The notes under the pieces: model-generated | The model's input: only the letters and a program-made list of their open reading frames with translations | Databases searched by the model: none | What the model was told of the DNA's origin: nothing | Shown: piece after piece, positions 8,017 to 17,389 of the stretch | Numbering within the stretch: position 1 is the first letter of the stretch | How the letters are laid out: every line of letters starts with the position of its first letter | Source: Paraburkholderia sp. BL25I1N1 | Lineage (GTDB): Bacteria; Pseudomonadota; Gammaproteobacteria; Burkholderiales; Burkholderiaceae | Length of the DNA: 64,000 nt | Reading direction: 5' to 3' | Assembly (NCBI RefSeq): GCF_003002025.1 | Contig: NZ_PVZB01000015.1 | Span: 185,181-249,180, forward strand | Translations under genes and position numbers: made by a program

Positions 8017-8979
8017 TCAGCCCTTGGCTCTGCCGCGCTTTCGCGCGGCCTTCGAGGCCGTCGCATCCGCCGGCTTCGCACCCGCGATTTCCGCGATCAG
8101 ATGATCCCGGAACGCCCTCACCGACTGCGGCAGTTCACGCCCCGCCATGGTCTGCACCTGGATGCTGCGCTGGCGCATCTGCGGATGCGTCAGCGGCATT
8201 ACGACAAAACCGTCGCCGGCGTAACGGTCACGCACGGACAGCAGACCCGTGAACATGATCGCGCCGGACTTCTGTGCGTAGCGATACATGGCGCCGCTGT
8301 TGTTACAGGTCAGCTCGGGCTCGAGCAGGACGCCTTCGAGCGCGCAGGTAATGTCGATCAACTGACGAATCGTCGTGCCCGGCTCGGGCAGCACAAGCGG
8401 ATAGCGCTGCAAGTCGGCGAGCGACACCTTCGCGCGCGCGGCCAGCGGATGATCGGCGCGCAGCAGCGCCAGCACCGGCGCGCGCTCCGTGTGCTCGACT
8501 TTCACGCCCTTCTCCGGCGCGAGGCTGAAGGTCAACGCGAGGTCGGCGTCGCCGTCGCGCACCTGACGGGTCGCCTCGCCCGGCGACATAACCGAGAGCG
8601 TGAAGTCGATGCCCGGATACTGAACCCGGAAGCTCGCCATCGCAGTGGGCAGGAAGTCGGCGGCAAAACCTTCGGAACTCGTCACCTTGATCATGCTGCC
8701 GTGCAAAGTCTCGAGGCCGCCGATCTCCTTCATCACATGCTCCGCCTCCAGCAGGCTGCGCTGCGCGTAGGCGAGCAGGCGTTCGCCCGCTTCAGAGAGC
8801 GCCATGCCGCGCGGACGCCGCTCGAATAGAGCGACGCCGAGATCGCTTTCGAGCCGCGCCACCTGCCTGCTGATCGCCGAGACGGCGACATGCAGCCGCG
8901 CGGACGCGTCGCTGAGTGAACCGGTGCGGGCGACTTCGACGAAATAGCGCAGCGCGATGCCATGCAGCGAAAGTGCCAT
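8017..8979 (-). CDS. LysR-family transcriptional regulator
   Basis: 320 residues. The N-terminal winged helix (residues 1-60: LRYFVEVARTGSLSDASARLHVAVSAISRQVARLESDLG) is canonical, followed by the linker helix and a periplasmic-binding-like effector domain (residues about 90-300). The C-terminal tail is Lys/Arg/Ala-rich (KPADATASKAARKRGRAKG). The start chosen gives MALSLHGIAL, with GGGA eight bases upstream. It diverges from the M20 peptidase and MHS transporter genes 228 bp away, so it probably controls them in response to the peptide or acid they handle. Effector unknown. Confidence 0.93.
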   Translation of the reverse strand: MALSLHGIALRYFVEVARTGSLSDASARLHVAVSAISRQVARLESDLGVALFERRPRGMALSEAGERLLAYAQRSLLEAEHVMKEIGGLETLHGSMIKVTSSEGFAADFLPTAMASFRVQYPGIDFTLSVMSPGEATRQVRDGDADLALTFSLAPEKGVKVEHTERAPVLALLRADHPLAARAKVSLADLQRYPLVLPEPGTTIRQLIDITCALEGVLLEPELTCNNSGAMYRYAQKSGAIMFTGLLSVRDRYAGDGFVVMPLTHPQMRQRSIQVQTMAGRELPQSVRAFRDHLIAEIAGAKPADATASKAARKRGRAKG

Positions 8980-9207
8980 GTGTGCTGTCCCATTCAACGG
9001 TCAGCGCCGGCGCGCCGATATCCGCAAGCGCCTTCTGTACGCGCGGCGAGCTTTGCCTTTTCGGCAACGCAAGCTTCGAAAGACGATCATTGTGACAAAA
9101 AAAACGGCCTCCTAGAATCGGTTCGAAGATGCAGGCCGCGTCAGAGCGTCATCAGACAAACGACCACGCGCCGCCCGCCCCCACATTCGCCCGCATTGGA
9201 GACACGC

Positions 9208-10611
9208 ATGAGCCGCACTCAGGCCATCGAGCACGCCACCCATCATTTCGAATCCGGCGCCTTTCTGGAAACGCTCAACCGGCGCGTCGGTTTTCGCACC
9301 GAAAGTCAGGAGGACGATCGCGCCGCCACGCTGCTGTCATATCTGACCGACGAGATCACGCCGGAAGCCAGAAGCCTCGGTTTCAGCACGCGCATCGTCA
9401 CCAATCCGGTGGATGGCTTCGGGCCTTTCCTGATCGCGCAGCGCCACGAGGGCGACCATCTGCCCACCGTGCTGATCTACGGCCACGGCGACGTGGTGCG
9501 CGGCTACGACAGCCAGTGGCGCGCGCCGCTGACACCGTGGGCCGTGACCGTCGAAGGCGAACGCTGGTTCGGCCGCGGCACGGCCGACAACAAAGGCCAG
9601 CACAGCATCAACCTCGCCGCGTTGGCGAGCGTGCTGGCCGCGCGCGACGGCAAGCTCGGCTTCAACGCGAAGCTGCTGATCGAGATGGGCGAGGAAACCG
9701 GGTCGCCCGGACTCGACGCGATCTGCCACGCGCACCGTGAAGAACTGGCCGCCGACGTGCTGATCGCCTCCGACGGTCCGCGTCTCGCCGCGCGCCGCCC
9801 CACGGTATTCCTCGGCTCGCGCGGCTCGGTGAATTTCAGGCTGTCGTTGAATCTGCGCGACGGCGCGCATCATTCGGGCAACTGGGGTGGCCTGCTGCGC
9901 AATCCGGCGACGGTACTGGCGAATGCGTTGGCGAGCCTCGTCGACGCGCGCGGTGTGATCGCCGTCGACGGTTTGCGCCCGCCGCCGATTCCCGAGGCGG
10001 TGCGCCGTGCGCTCGCCGATATCACGGTAGGCGGCGGCCCGGGCGATCCGGACGTCGACGAAAACTGGGGCGAGCCAGGCCTTACCGCACCCGAGCGTGT
10101 GTTCGGCTGGAACAGCTTCGAAATACTCGCGTTCAAGGCCGGCAACCCGGAGAACCCGGTCAATGCGATTCCGTCGTCGGCGTTCGCGCATTGCCAGTTG
10201 CGCTTCGTGGTCGGCACCGATTGGGACAACCTCGAACGGCATCTGCGCAAGCATCTGGACGCACACGGCTTCTCGCAAGTGCAAATCGACCTTGAACGCG
10301 GCGCCCCCGCCACGCGTCTGAACCCGGACGATGCGTGGGTCACGTGGGCGATTGCCTCGCTCGAACAGACCACCGGCAAGAAGACCGCCGTGCTGCCGAA
10401 CCTGGGCGGCACGCTGCCCAACGAAGTGTTCGCCGACACGCTCGGCCTGCCGACCATCTGGGTGCCGCACTCGTATCCGGCCTGTTCGCAGCACGCGCCC
10501 AACGAACACCTGCTCGGGCCGGTCGTGCGCGAAGGTCTGCAGATCATGGCGGGCCTCTTCTGGGATCTCGGCGAAAACTCGCCGCGCGCGACAAACAACC
10601 CCGCTATTTAA
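9208..10611 (+). CDS. M20-family metallopeptidase
   Basis: A 467-residue zinc-dependent peptidase or amidohydrolase, probably cytoplasmic. Metal-binding and catalytic motifs are in place: YGHGDVV (first His/Asp), GRGTADNKGQ (bridging Asp), EMGEETGSPG (catalytic Glu-Glu) and a C-terminal His in APNEH. The dimerisation/lid domain lies around residues 205-330 (SVNFRLSLNLRDGAHHSGNWGG). The ATG at 9208 follows a weak GGAG; a frame extension of 82 codons upstream covers the divergent promoter and is not credible. It is followed 63 bp later by an MHS transporter, suggesting uptake and hydrolysis of a peptide or N-acyl amino acid. Exact substrate unknown. Confidence 0.92.
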   Translation: MSRTQAIEHATHHFESGAFLETLNRRVGFRTESQEDDRAATLLSYLTDEITPEARSLGFSTRIVTNPVDGFGPFLIAQRHEGDHLPTVLIYGHGDVVRGYDSQWRAPLTPWAVTVEGERWFGRGTADNKGQHSINLAALASVLAARDGKLGFNAKLLIEMGEETGSPGLDAICHAHREELAADVLIASDGPRLAARRPTVFLGSRGSVNFRLSLNLRDGAHHSGNWGGLLRNPATVLANALASLVDARGVIAVDGLRPPPIPEAVRRALADITVGGGPGDPDVDENWGEPGLTAPERVFGWNSFEILAFKAGNPENPVNAIPSSAFAHCQLRFVVGTDWDNLERHLRKHLDAHGFSQVQIDLERGAPATRLNPDDAWVTWAIASLEQTTGKKTAVLPNLGGTLPNEVFADTLGLPTIWVPHSYPACSQHAPNEHLLGPVVREGLQIMAGLFWDLGENSPRATNNPAI

Positions 10612-10674
10612 GCGACGCCCGCACGAATCGGGCGCATCACGCCGTTATCGCATCCGTCACGAGGCACGTCCACG

Positions 10675-11958
10675 ATGAGCACGTCCACCCTGCAAGCCAG
10701 CGCCGCGCGGCCATCCGCCGCGAAGGTCCATCGCATCATTCTCGCGGCGTCGATCGGCAACGCGCTCGAATGGTTCGACCTCGTCGTCTACGGATTCTTC
10801 GCGGTGACCATCGCGAAGCTGTTCTTTCCGGCGCGCACCGAAGCCATTTCGCTGATGCTCACGCTTGGCACCTTCGGCATCTCGTACATGATCCGGCCGC
10901 TCGGCGGACTCGTGCTCGGTTCGCTCGCGGACCGCGCCGGACGCAAGGCGTCGCTTCTTCTCTCGATCGCGTTGATGATGATCGGCACCCTGACGATCGC
11001 CGTGATGCCGCCGTATGCGGCGATTGGCCTGTGGGCGCCGGCGGGCATCATGCTGTCGCGCCTCGTGCAAGGTTTTTCGGCGGGCGGAGAGTTCGGTGCG
11101 TCCACTGCGTTTCTGGTCGAACATGCGCCCGAGCGCCGCGGCTTCATGGGTAGCTGGCAGTTCGCGAGCCAAGGCATGGCGACGCTGCTCGCTTCCGGTT
11201 TCGGCGCGGTGCTGACGAGCCAGCTCACGAGCGCGCAACTCGAATCATGGGGATGGCGCGTGCCGTTTCTGTTCGGCCTCGCGATCGGTCCGGTGGGTTT
11301 CTATATCCGCCGTTACGTGGATGAAGGCGCCGAGTTCAGCGCCGAGCCGAAAGCCCGCACGCCGCTACGCGATCTGTTCGGCACGCAGAAGGTCCGCATG
11401 CTGCTGGCGGTCGGCTCGCTGATCATTTCGACGGCGGCCAACTACATGATCCTGTACATGCCGACCTACGCGATCAAGCAACTGCACTTGCCTGCCTCGA
11501 CCGGCTTCGCGGCGACGCTCGCCACCGGCGTGGTGCTCACGGTGCTCACGCCGTTCGCGGGTCATCTGTCCGACAGCCTCGGACGCATCCGCATCATGGG
11601 GACGGCCGCCATGCTGATGCTGGTGACGGTATATCCGGCTTTTGTGTATATGAACGCGCATCCCTCGTTCGTGACGATGCTGCTCGCGCTGATCTGGATC
11701 GGCATATTGAAGGCGACGTATTTCGGTGCGCTGCCCGCATTGATGTCGGAGATTTTCCCCACGCAGACGCGCGCGACCGGTTTGGCGGTGAGCTACAACA
11801 TCGGCGTGACGGTGTTCGGCGGTTTTGCGCCGTTCGTGATCACGTGGCTGATCGATGCAAGCGGCAATAAGCTCGCGCCGGGTTTCTATCTGATGTTCTG
11901 TGCGGTGGCGAGTTTGCTCGCGCTTTATGCGGTGCGCGGGAAGTTGAAAATCCGCTGA
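10675..11958 (+). CDS. MFS transporter, metabolite:H+ symporter (MHS) type
   Basis: 427 residues with about 12 membrane segments. The MHS hallmarks are ASIGNALEWFDLVVYGFFA at the first helix, the loop motif GSLADRAGRKASLL between helices 2 and 3, and RLVQGFSAGGEFGASTAFLVEHAPERRG after helix 4. Relatives carry citrate, shikimate, proline/betaine or alpha-ketoglutarate with protons. The neighbouring peptidase suggests a dipeptide-like or amino-acid substrate. Both genes probably form one unit under the divergent LysR protein. Confidence 0.93.
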   Translation: MSTSTLQASAARPSAAKVHRIILAASIGNALEWFDLVVYGFFAVTIAKLFFPARTEAISLMLTLGTFGISYMIRPLGGLVLGSLADRAGRKASLLLSIALMMIGTLTIAVMPPYAAIGLWAPAGIMLSRLVQGFSAGGEFGASTAFLVEHAPERRGFMGSWQFASQGMATLLASGFGAVLTSQLTSAQLESWGWRVPFLFGLAIGPVGFYIRRYVDEGAEFSAEPKARTPLRDLFGTQKVRMLLAVGSLIISTAANYMILYMPTYAIKQLHLPASTGFAATLATGVVLTVLTPFAGHLSDSLGRIRIMGTAAMLMLVTVYPAFVYMNAHPSFVTMLLALIWIGILKATYFGALPALMSEIFPTQTRATGLAVSYNIGVTVFGGFAPFVITWLIDASGNKLAPGFYLMFCAVASLLALYAVRGKLKIR

Positions 11959-12177
11959 CGGACGCGCGAATCCCGCCTCGCCCGCAGCGCCGTGGCAAAG
12001 GTGTTCGCCATCACTGAATACGCGGGAGCGGAGTACCAGCCGAGCACGTCTGCCTACGCGGTAGCGTCGCCGAAGCGACGCGCGAATCCCTTGCGAACGC
12101 CCGGCCATGCAGCCGGGGCAAATCAAACGTTCGCATGATGCGAGCCGCACTCGCAGCTCGCATTCAACGGCCCCGCA

Positions 12178-13230
12178 TCAGGGCGCCGGATTCGGCTGCA
12201 GTTCGTGCAGCGCATCGATTTCCGCGAGTACTTCCGGCGAGAGCTTCACCTCGACGCTGGCGATGTTTTCCTTCAACTGATCGAGCGAAGTCGCGCCGAT
12301 CAGATTGCTGGTCACGAACGGCCGGCTATTGACAAACGCGAGCGCGAATTGCGCGGGCGACAAGCCGTGACGCTTCGCCAACTCCACGTAACGCGTGATC
12401 GCCTGCACAGCTTGCGGCTTGCTGTAGCGTTGAAAACGCTCGAACAGCGAAATGCGCGCGCCGGCCGGACGCGCGCCGCCTTCATACTTGCCCGTCAGCC
12501 AGCCAAAGGCCAGCGGCGAATAAGCCAGCAAGCCGATGTTGTCGCGATGCGCGTATTCGGACAGCCCCGCTTCGCACGTGCGATTCACGAGGCTGTACGG
12601 ATTCTGAATGCTGACGATGCGCGGCAAGCCGAGCTTTTCGGCCGCGCGCAGAAACTGCGCGACGCCCCACGGCGTTTCGTTCGACACGCCGATGTGACGC
12701 ACCTTCCCCGCCTTGACGAATTCCGCGAGCACCGACAGCGTTTCTTCGATGGGCACCGTATAGGCGTCGTCGACCCACGGATACGCCGGGCGGCCGAAGG
12801 TCATCGTGCTGCGATCCGGCCAGTGCAACTGATACAGATCGACGTAGTCCGTTTGGAGACGCTTCAGGCTATCGTCGAGCGCTTCGGTCAGATTCTTGCG
12901 GTCGAACTGGTTGCCTTTGCCACGAATATGGGTCGGGTTGTGCGGTTGACGCGCCGGGCCGGCGATCTTGGTGGCAAGCACGATTTTCTCGCGCGCGCTG
13001 CGATGCTGCGCGAGCCATGTGCCGATGTAGCGCTCCGTCGAACCTTGCGTCTCGGCACGCGGCGGCACCGGGTACATTTCAGCGGTGTCGATCAGATTGA
13101 TGCCGTGATCGAGTGCGTAATCGAGCTGGGCGTGCGCTTCCTGTTCCGTGTTCTGCTCGCCCCACGTCATGGTGCCGAGACCGATCAGGCTAACCTGCAC
13201 GTCCGAGTCGCCGAGTCTGCGGTATTCCAT
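12178..13230 (-). CDS. NADP(H)-dependent aldo-keto reductase, Tas-like
   Basis: A 350-residue single-domain TIM-barrel oxidoreductase that reduces aldehydes or ketones with NADPH. Tas-like features are MEYRRLGDSDVQVSLIGLGTMTWGEQNT at the N-terminus, DTAEMYPVPPRAETQGSTERYIG with the catalytic Asp/Tyr, the catalytic Lys in VLATKIAG, and the His in YQLHWPDRS. The cofactor loop near the C-terminus is SNLIGATSLDQLKENI. Length matches Tas. It is monocistronic and convergent to the MHS gene. Physiological substrate unknown. Confidence 0.93.
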   Translation of the reverse strand: MEYRRLGDSDVQVSLIGLGTMTWGEQNTEQEAHAQLDYALDHGINLIDTAEMYPVPPRAETQGSTERYIGTWLAQHRSAREKIVLATKIAGPARQPHNPTHIRGKGNQFDRKNLTEALDDSLKRLQTDYVDLYQLHWPDRSTMTFGRPAYPWVDDAYTVPIEETLSVLAEFVKAGKVRHIGVSNETPWGVAQFLRAAEKLGLPRIVSIQNPYSLVNRTCEAGLSEYAHRDNIGLLAYSPLAFGWLTGKYEGGARPAGARISLFERFQRYSKPQAVQAITRYVELAKRHGLSPAQFALAFVNSRPFVTSNLIGATSLDQLKENIASVEVKLSPEVLAEIDALHELQPNPAP

Positions 13231-13384
13231 CGAACTTGTCCTGTTGATTGGTTGACGAAAAGCGCTGACGTTACCATGTCCGCCCGAGCTCTGCCTGGCG
13301 CGCTAAAATGCCGCTCCAGCGCGCGTCACCCATTTTTTCGCGCACAATCTTTCGCTGCGGCTTCCCTGCGCCGACCTGCCTGCC

Positions 13385-13597
13385 ATGAATCCCGAACACC
13401 TCGAACTGCTGGTCACGCGCGTCATGCCTTACGGGAAATATAAAGGCCGCGTGATTGCGGACCTGCCCGGTCATTACCTAAACTGGTTTGCTAGCCAGGG
13501 CTTTCCGCCCGGCGAAATCGGCCGGCTGCTGGCGTTAATGCACGAGATCGATCACAACGGTTTGAAGTCGCTGCTCGAGCCTTTGCGCAAGCGTTGA
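13385..13597 (+). CDS. DUF3820 family protein, 70 aa
   Basis: A small protein matching the DUF3820 pattern: MPYGKYKGRVIADLPGHYLNWFASQGFPPGEIGRLLALMHEIDHNGL. The family is sometimes labelled a putative quorum-sensing-regulated virulence factor, but no biochemical role is established. Fully helical and cytoplasmic by appearance. It is divergent from the aldo-keto reductase. Confidence 0.9.
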   Translation: MNPEHLELLVTRVMPYGKYKGRVIADLPGHYLNWFASQGFPPGEIGRLLALMHEIDHNGLKSLLEPLRKR

Positions 13598-13803
13598 TCG
13601 CCTCGCGGTGAAAGCGATGGGAAGCGCCCTGAAGCGTGGATGAAAGTCGCCCTGTCGGCATCGTGCAAGCAATGCCGGCCTGCACAAATTTACACGGTAT
13701 TTTGCTTGTACCTTGGCCGCCGAATGGACTTTAATCCACGTAGGTCTTCGCGCGAACTCCATCATTCGCGCCATCGTCCGCATGTCATTTTGCCTGTCCG
13801 TCC

Positions 13804-14049
13804 ATGTCTGAATTCAGCTTGTCCGCACTGCTCGAATTTATCGGCCACGACCTCTCGCCTGTGAGGGCGGTGATCATCTTCTTCCTGATCGGCTATCTCG
13901 TCGTCGGACTGCCTTTGCATTTCCGCCAGGGGCCCGCCTCGCGCGACATCTGGGGCACCGCTGCCGGCGTGACCATGGCAGCGATCTATGCGGCATTCAT
14001 TATCGGCGTGTACCCGGCGTTGCATCATTCGGCCGGGTGGTTGCGGTAA
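13804..14049 (+). CDS. Small inner-membrane protein, 81 aa
   Basis: Unrecognised family. There are two hydrophobic segments: residues about 20-40 (VRAVIIFFLIGYLVVGLPL) and 50-70 (GTAAGVTMAAIYAAFIIGVYP). The sequence and coding pattern look genuine. It faces the convergent TRIC-type channel gene. Function unknown. Confidence 0.75.
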   Translation: MSEFSLSALLEFIGHDLSPVRAVIIFFLIGYLVVGLPLHFRQGPASRDIWGTAAGVTMAAIYAAFIIGVYPALHHSAGWLR

Positions 14050-14108
14050 CGCGAAGCGGCTTCGAAGTGCGCCGTGCCTGAGCGCGTGCATACGACGACG
14101 CTCATCGC

Positions 14109-14759
14109 TCAAACCGGCGACACCTTCGGCAGATGCCAGCCATAGTTCACGGCGAGCATCCGCAAGACGAAGCACGCCGCGCCGCCCGCCAGCGCCGCCG
14201 GGCCCGGCGGCAAACCGGCACGGCGCGCCACCACCACGATGAACGCCCCCGCGAACGCGGCCGTTGCATAGATGTCGGCGTGCAGCACGAGCGGCACGCG
14301 CGCCAGCAGCACGTCGCGTATCACGCCGCCGCCCACGCCGGTGAGTGTGCCCATCAACATCGCGATAAACGGACGGATCCCGAACAGCAGCGCTTTTTCC
14401 ACACCTGCCACGGCAAAGAGCGCGAGGCCCGCCGCGTCGAGCATGGTGACGAGCGCAACGGGAAACTGCTGCGCCGTCGAATGGAACATAAAGGTCAGCA
14501 ACCCGGTGACGAAGGTCAGCGCCGGATAGCGCCAGTCACGGATCGCGTTCGGCGGTGAATCGCCGATCAGCAGATCGCGGATCACGCCGCCGCCGAGCGC
14601 CGCGACAAACGAAATCACCATCACGCCCAACAGGTCGAGACCGCCGCGGATCGCGCTGAGCGCACCCTCGACCGCGAACACCACCGTACCCGCCAGGTCC
14701 GCTGCCAGCACCAGTGTTTCGACGTTCAGTCTGATTTTTCGTATCGACAATGTCGGCAT
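14109..14759 (-). CDS. TRIC/YicG-family (UPF0126) membrane channel protein
   Basis: 216 residues with seven probable membrane helices. The family's two internal repeats show the glycine motif: residues about 50-65 (FVAALGGGVIRDLLIGD) and 140-155 (GTLTGVGGGVIRDVLL). Prokaryotic TRIC homologues are trimeric cation channels, some proposed to pass potassium; relatives include glycine-linked YicG proteins. The sequence FAVEGALSAIRGGLDLLGV near the N-terminus is typical. It is single in its direction, about 130 bp before cysC. Ion selectivity is not predictable here. Confidence 0.92.
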   Translation of the reverse strand: MPTLSIRKIRLNVETLVLAADLAGTVVFAVEGALSAIRGGLDLLGVMVISFVAALGGGVIRDLLIGDSPPNAIRDWRYPALTFVTGLLTFMFHSTAQQFPVALVTMLDAAGLALFAVAGVEKALLFGIRPFIAMLMGTLTGVGGGVIRDVLLARVPLVLHADIYATAAFAGAFIVVVARRAGLPPGPAALAGGAACFVLRMLAVNYGWHLPKVSPV

Positions 14760-14892
14760 CGACGCTTCACCCTTCCTGCTTTCTGTCTACGAGAAATCGA
14801 AACGGTATAGGGAAATGCCGCGGGCGGGGTGAAAAATCTGCGTGTACGGTCACGCGCCGCGTGTGGCGCGCGACGCTTCAGGACGAAGCGCG

Positions 14893-15432
14893 CTAACCGC
14901 TCAGACGCCCCGTCGCGACCAGATGCGCAAGCAGGCGATCGACAGACTCGTCGATCGGCATGCGGTCGCTCTCGATCACGACATCCGACGCGAGCGGTGC
15001 TTCGAAAGGTCCGGAAATGCCTGTGAAATGCGGGATCTCGCCACGCCGCGCGCGAGCGTAAAGCCCTTTGGCATCGCGCGCTTCGCAGACACCCAGCGGA
15101 GCATTCACGAACACTTCCACGAAACCGTCGCCGACGATTTCACGCGCCGAGCGCCGATGCCGATGCTCAGGCGAAATCACCGCGGCAATCACAACGAAGC
15201 CCTGCTGCATGAACAGCGCCGCGACATGCGCGACCCGCCGCAAGTTCTCGGTACGGTCCTCGGGCGCGTAGCCGAGGTCGGCGTTCAGCCCGCGCCGCAG
15301 CACGTCGCCATCGAGCACGATCGCGGCGTGCCCCGCTTCCTTCAGGCGGTCATGCAAGGCGTTGGCGAGCGTCGATTTGCCCGCGCCGGAAAGCCCCGTC
15401 ATCCAGATCACGGCGCCACGCGACGCGCTCAT
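14893..15432 (-). CDS. cysC: CysC, adenylylsulfate (APS) kinase
   Basis: 179-residue APS kinase: APS + ATP gives PAPS + ADP. The P-loop GLSGAGKST is at residues 13-21; DGDVLRRGLNADLGY and FSPEHRHRR-like SPEHRHRRSAREI segments match APS-binding regions, as does the lid KGLYARARRGEIPHFTGIS. The start overlaps the stop of the upstream TPR-sulfotransferase in ATGA form, so the two are translationally coupled. This links PAPS synthesis to a PAPS-using enzyme. No sulfurylase gene (cysN/cysD) is adjacent, so the kinase may serve sulfation rather than cysteine synthesis. Confidence 0.95.
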   Translation of the reverse strand: MSASRGAVIWMTGLSGAGKSTLANALHDRLKEAGHAAIVLDGDVLRRGLNADLGYAPEDRTENLRRVAHVAALFMQQGFVVIAAVISPEHRHRRSAREIVGDGFVEVFVNAPLGVCEARDAKGLYARARRGEIPHFTGISGPFEAPLASDVVIESDRMPIDESVDRLLAHLVATGRLSG

Positions 15433-17039
15433 GTGCGATGCTCCGTGCCGCTTATCCCAACCTCGCCGGCCTCGCCGACCTCGCCGGCGTCCTGGCGATG
15501 CGTCGGCGCCAACACCGCGCCAAGGCCGTTGAACAACGGTTGCAGCAAGGCGTGACGCGGCAGCCAGCGTTGCAGCGAGGTCTTGTACAGCGGACGCCGC
15601 ACCTGCGCGGAACTGGCCGTATTCACCTGGCGCGCGGTCTGATAAAACGACAGACAGCGTTCGTCCCAGTCGAGCCCGCAATGCGCGAGCAGGCGGCGCA
15701 CATTGGCTTCGAAATCGTCGACCAGTTCCTCATATTTGACTTCGATCATCACACCTTCGGGGAGCACGCGTTGCCAGTGCGCCATTAGCGCGTCGTACGC
15801 GCGATAGTAGCGGCCCAGTTCGCCGAGATCATAGCTGAACGGCACGTCGTGAAAGATCCGCGAGAAAATCGACAGACAGGTTGGCAACGGCGCGCGGCGG
15901 CTGTGAATGAAGCGGGCATTCGGCAACGCGAGATGGATCAGGCCGAGGTTGATGAAGTTGAACGGATACTTGTCCGTGAAGTGCGTGTAGTTCGCAGCCG
16001 GATCGCGTTCGTCATTTGGAGTCGGGCTCTGAAGTTCCGGCAGCGCGTTGCGCATGCGACGCAGATAGTCCGCGCCGAGCGTGCGCAACGGCGCGGCGCC
16101 GACGTTTTCCAATGCTTCGATATCGATCCGCAACGGATCGCCCGGATCGCGGTGAATGCAGCCCACCAGCGCCTCGCCGAATTCCGTGCGCTCGCCCGCG
16201 CCGAACACCTGAGGATGGCTCGCGAGAATCTGCTCGATCAGGGTCGAGCCCGAGCGCGGCATGCCGACGATAAAAACCGGCGTCTGCGATACGTCGCCGA
16301 GACCGCGCTTTGCCGCCAGCAGATCGGAAGTCATTAGTTCGGGCAAATGGGCGAACAGGCCTAGCGTTTCCGTTTCGTTGTAACGCACGCCGGCGCGGTG
16401 CAGCGCGTTGCCCTTCAGGAAGTGATCGAACGACGCGTCGTTGCGGCCCACATCGGACAGCGCCTGGCCGTACGGAAAGTGAAGCTCCGCCTGATCGGCC
16501 GGCGTGAACGAAGCGGCGTCGCCGACGAGACGCTCCATCGCGAGGAACACCGGATCGTCGGCGGCGAGGCGCCTGGATTGCACGAAGTTGCGGTAGTACA
16601 GCGGCACTTGCGGCGCGGCTTCGATAGCGCGGCGATACGCTTCGTGTGCCTCGTCGAAACGGCCGAGTGCCTGCAGGCAGTTGCCCATGTTGTTGTGCGA
16701 GCCGTCGGCTTGCGGATTCACACGCGTCGCCTCGCGATAGGCGTCCACCGCCTGTTCGAGACGATGCATCTGCTCGAGCGTCCAGCCGAGACCGTGGTGC
16801 GAATGCGTGTCGCGCGGATCGAGCGCGATCGCTTCGTGATAGCGGACCACGGCTTCGGGAAAACGGTTCAGCGCGGCGAGCGTGGCCGCCAGGCGCTGTT
16901 GGACAAGCGGGTCGGTGGGATCGAGCGCACGGGCGGTTTCGTAATGTTGGAGCGCGGCGTCGAGTTCGCCGCGCGCGGCGCAGGCGTCGCCTTCGGCGCG
17001 CAATTCCGATGCAGCAGCCGGCTGTGGATCTTGCTTCAT
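15429..17039 (-). CDS. TPR-domain sulfotransferase
   Basis: A 536-residue fusion of N-terminal tetratricopeptide repeats and a C-terminal sulfotransferase. About three to five TPR units span residues 10-165 (e.g. ALQHYETARALDPTDP, AVVRYHEAIALDPRDT, AVDAYREATRVNPQAD, AHEAYRRAIEAAPQVP). The PAPS-binding loop is at residues about 254-270 (FIVGMPRSGSTLIEQIL) and the 3'-phosphate motif is FIHSRRAPLPTCLSIF. The start gives MKQDPQPAAASEL; the longer frame upstream is not credible. The downstream, ATGA-overlapping cysC supplies PAPS. The acceptor is unknown: such proteins sulfate proteins, carbohydrates or small molecules, and the TPR part may hold the acceptor. Cytoplasmic, with no signal peptide. 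Confidence 0.93.
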   Translation of the reverse strand: MKQDPQPAAASELRAEGDACAARGELDAALQHYETARALDPTDPLVQQRLAATLAALNRFPEAVVRYHEAIALDPRDTHSHHGLGWTLEQMHRLEQAVDAYREATRVNPQADGSHNNMGNCLQALGRFDEAHEAYRRAIEAAPQVPLYYRNFVQSRRLAADDPVFLAMERLVGDAASFTPADQAELHFPYGQALSDVGRNDASFDHFLKGNALHRAGVRYNETETLGLFAHLPELMTSDLLAAKRGLGDVSQTPVFIVGMPRSGSTLIEQILASHPQVFGAGERTEFGEALVGCIHRDPGDPLRIDIEALENVGAAPLRTLGADYLRRMRNALPELQSPTPNDERDPAANYTHFTDKYPFNFINLGLIHLALPNARFIHSRRAPLPTCLSIFSRIFHDVPFSYDLGELGRYYRAYDALMAHWQRVLPEGVMIEVKYEELVDDFEANVRRLLAHCGLDWDERCLSFYQTARQVNTASSAQVRRPLYKTSLQRWLPRHALLQPLFNGLGAVLAPTHRQDAGEVGEAGEVGISGTEHRT

Positions 17040-17389
17040 TGACGGCTGGATTCTTGCAGGCTTCGCATCGAGCGGTCCTGACAGTGGCGAAGTGCGATCT
17101 TTTCCTCCAGCCCGGCAAAGCGGCACGGTTGGAAGTCGAAGGTAATTGTCTGAAGCAAACTTAACAGTCGCGCCCTACAGTTTCGTTTCGAAAATTTAAC
17201 TAACTGTTACAGCGTCGCATGCATGGAAGGTCTGGAAAGCTTCGCACCGCGCCTCACTGCTGCGGTCTGCGATCGCCATGCATGCCGGATCGGCACGCCA
17301 TAGCATGCGCAAACGGTAATTTGCGGACACAAATGCCGCTGAACTCTTGAGCGCGCGTTTTTTCTCAATCACATACGAAGGAGAAAATC

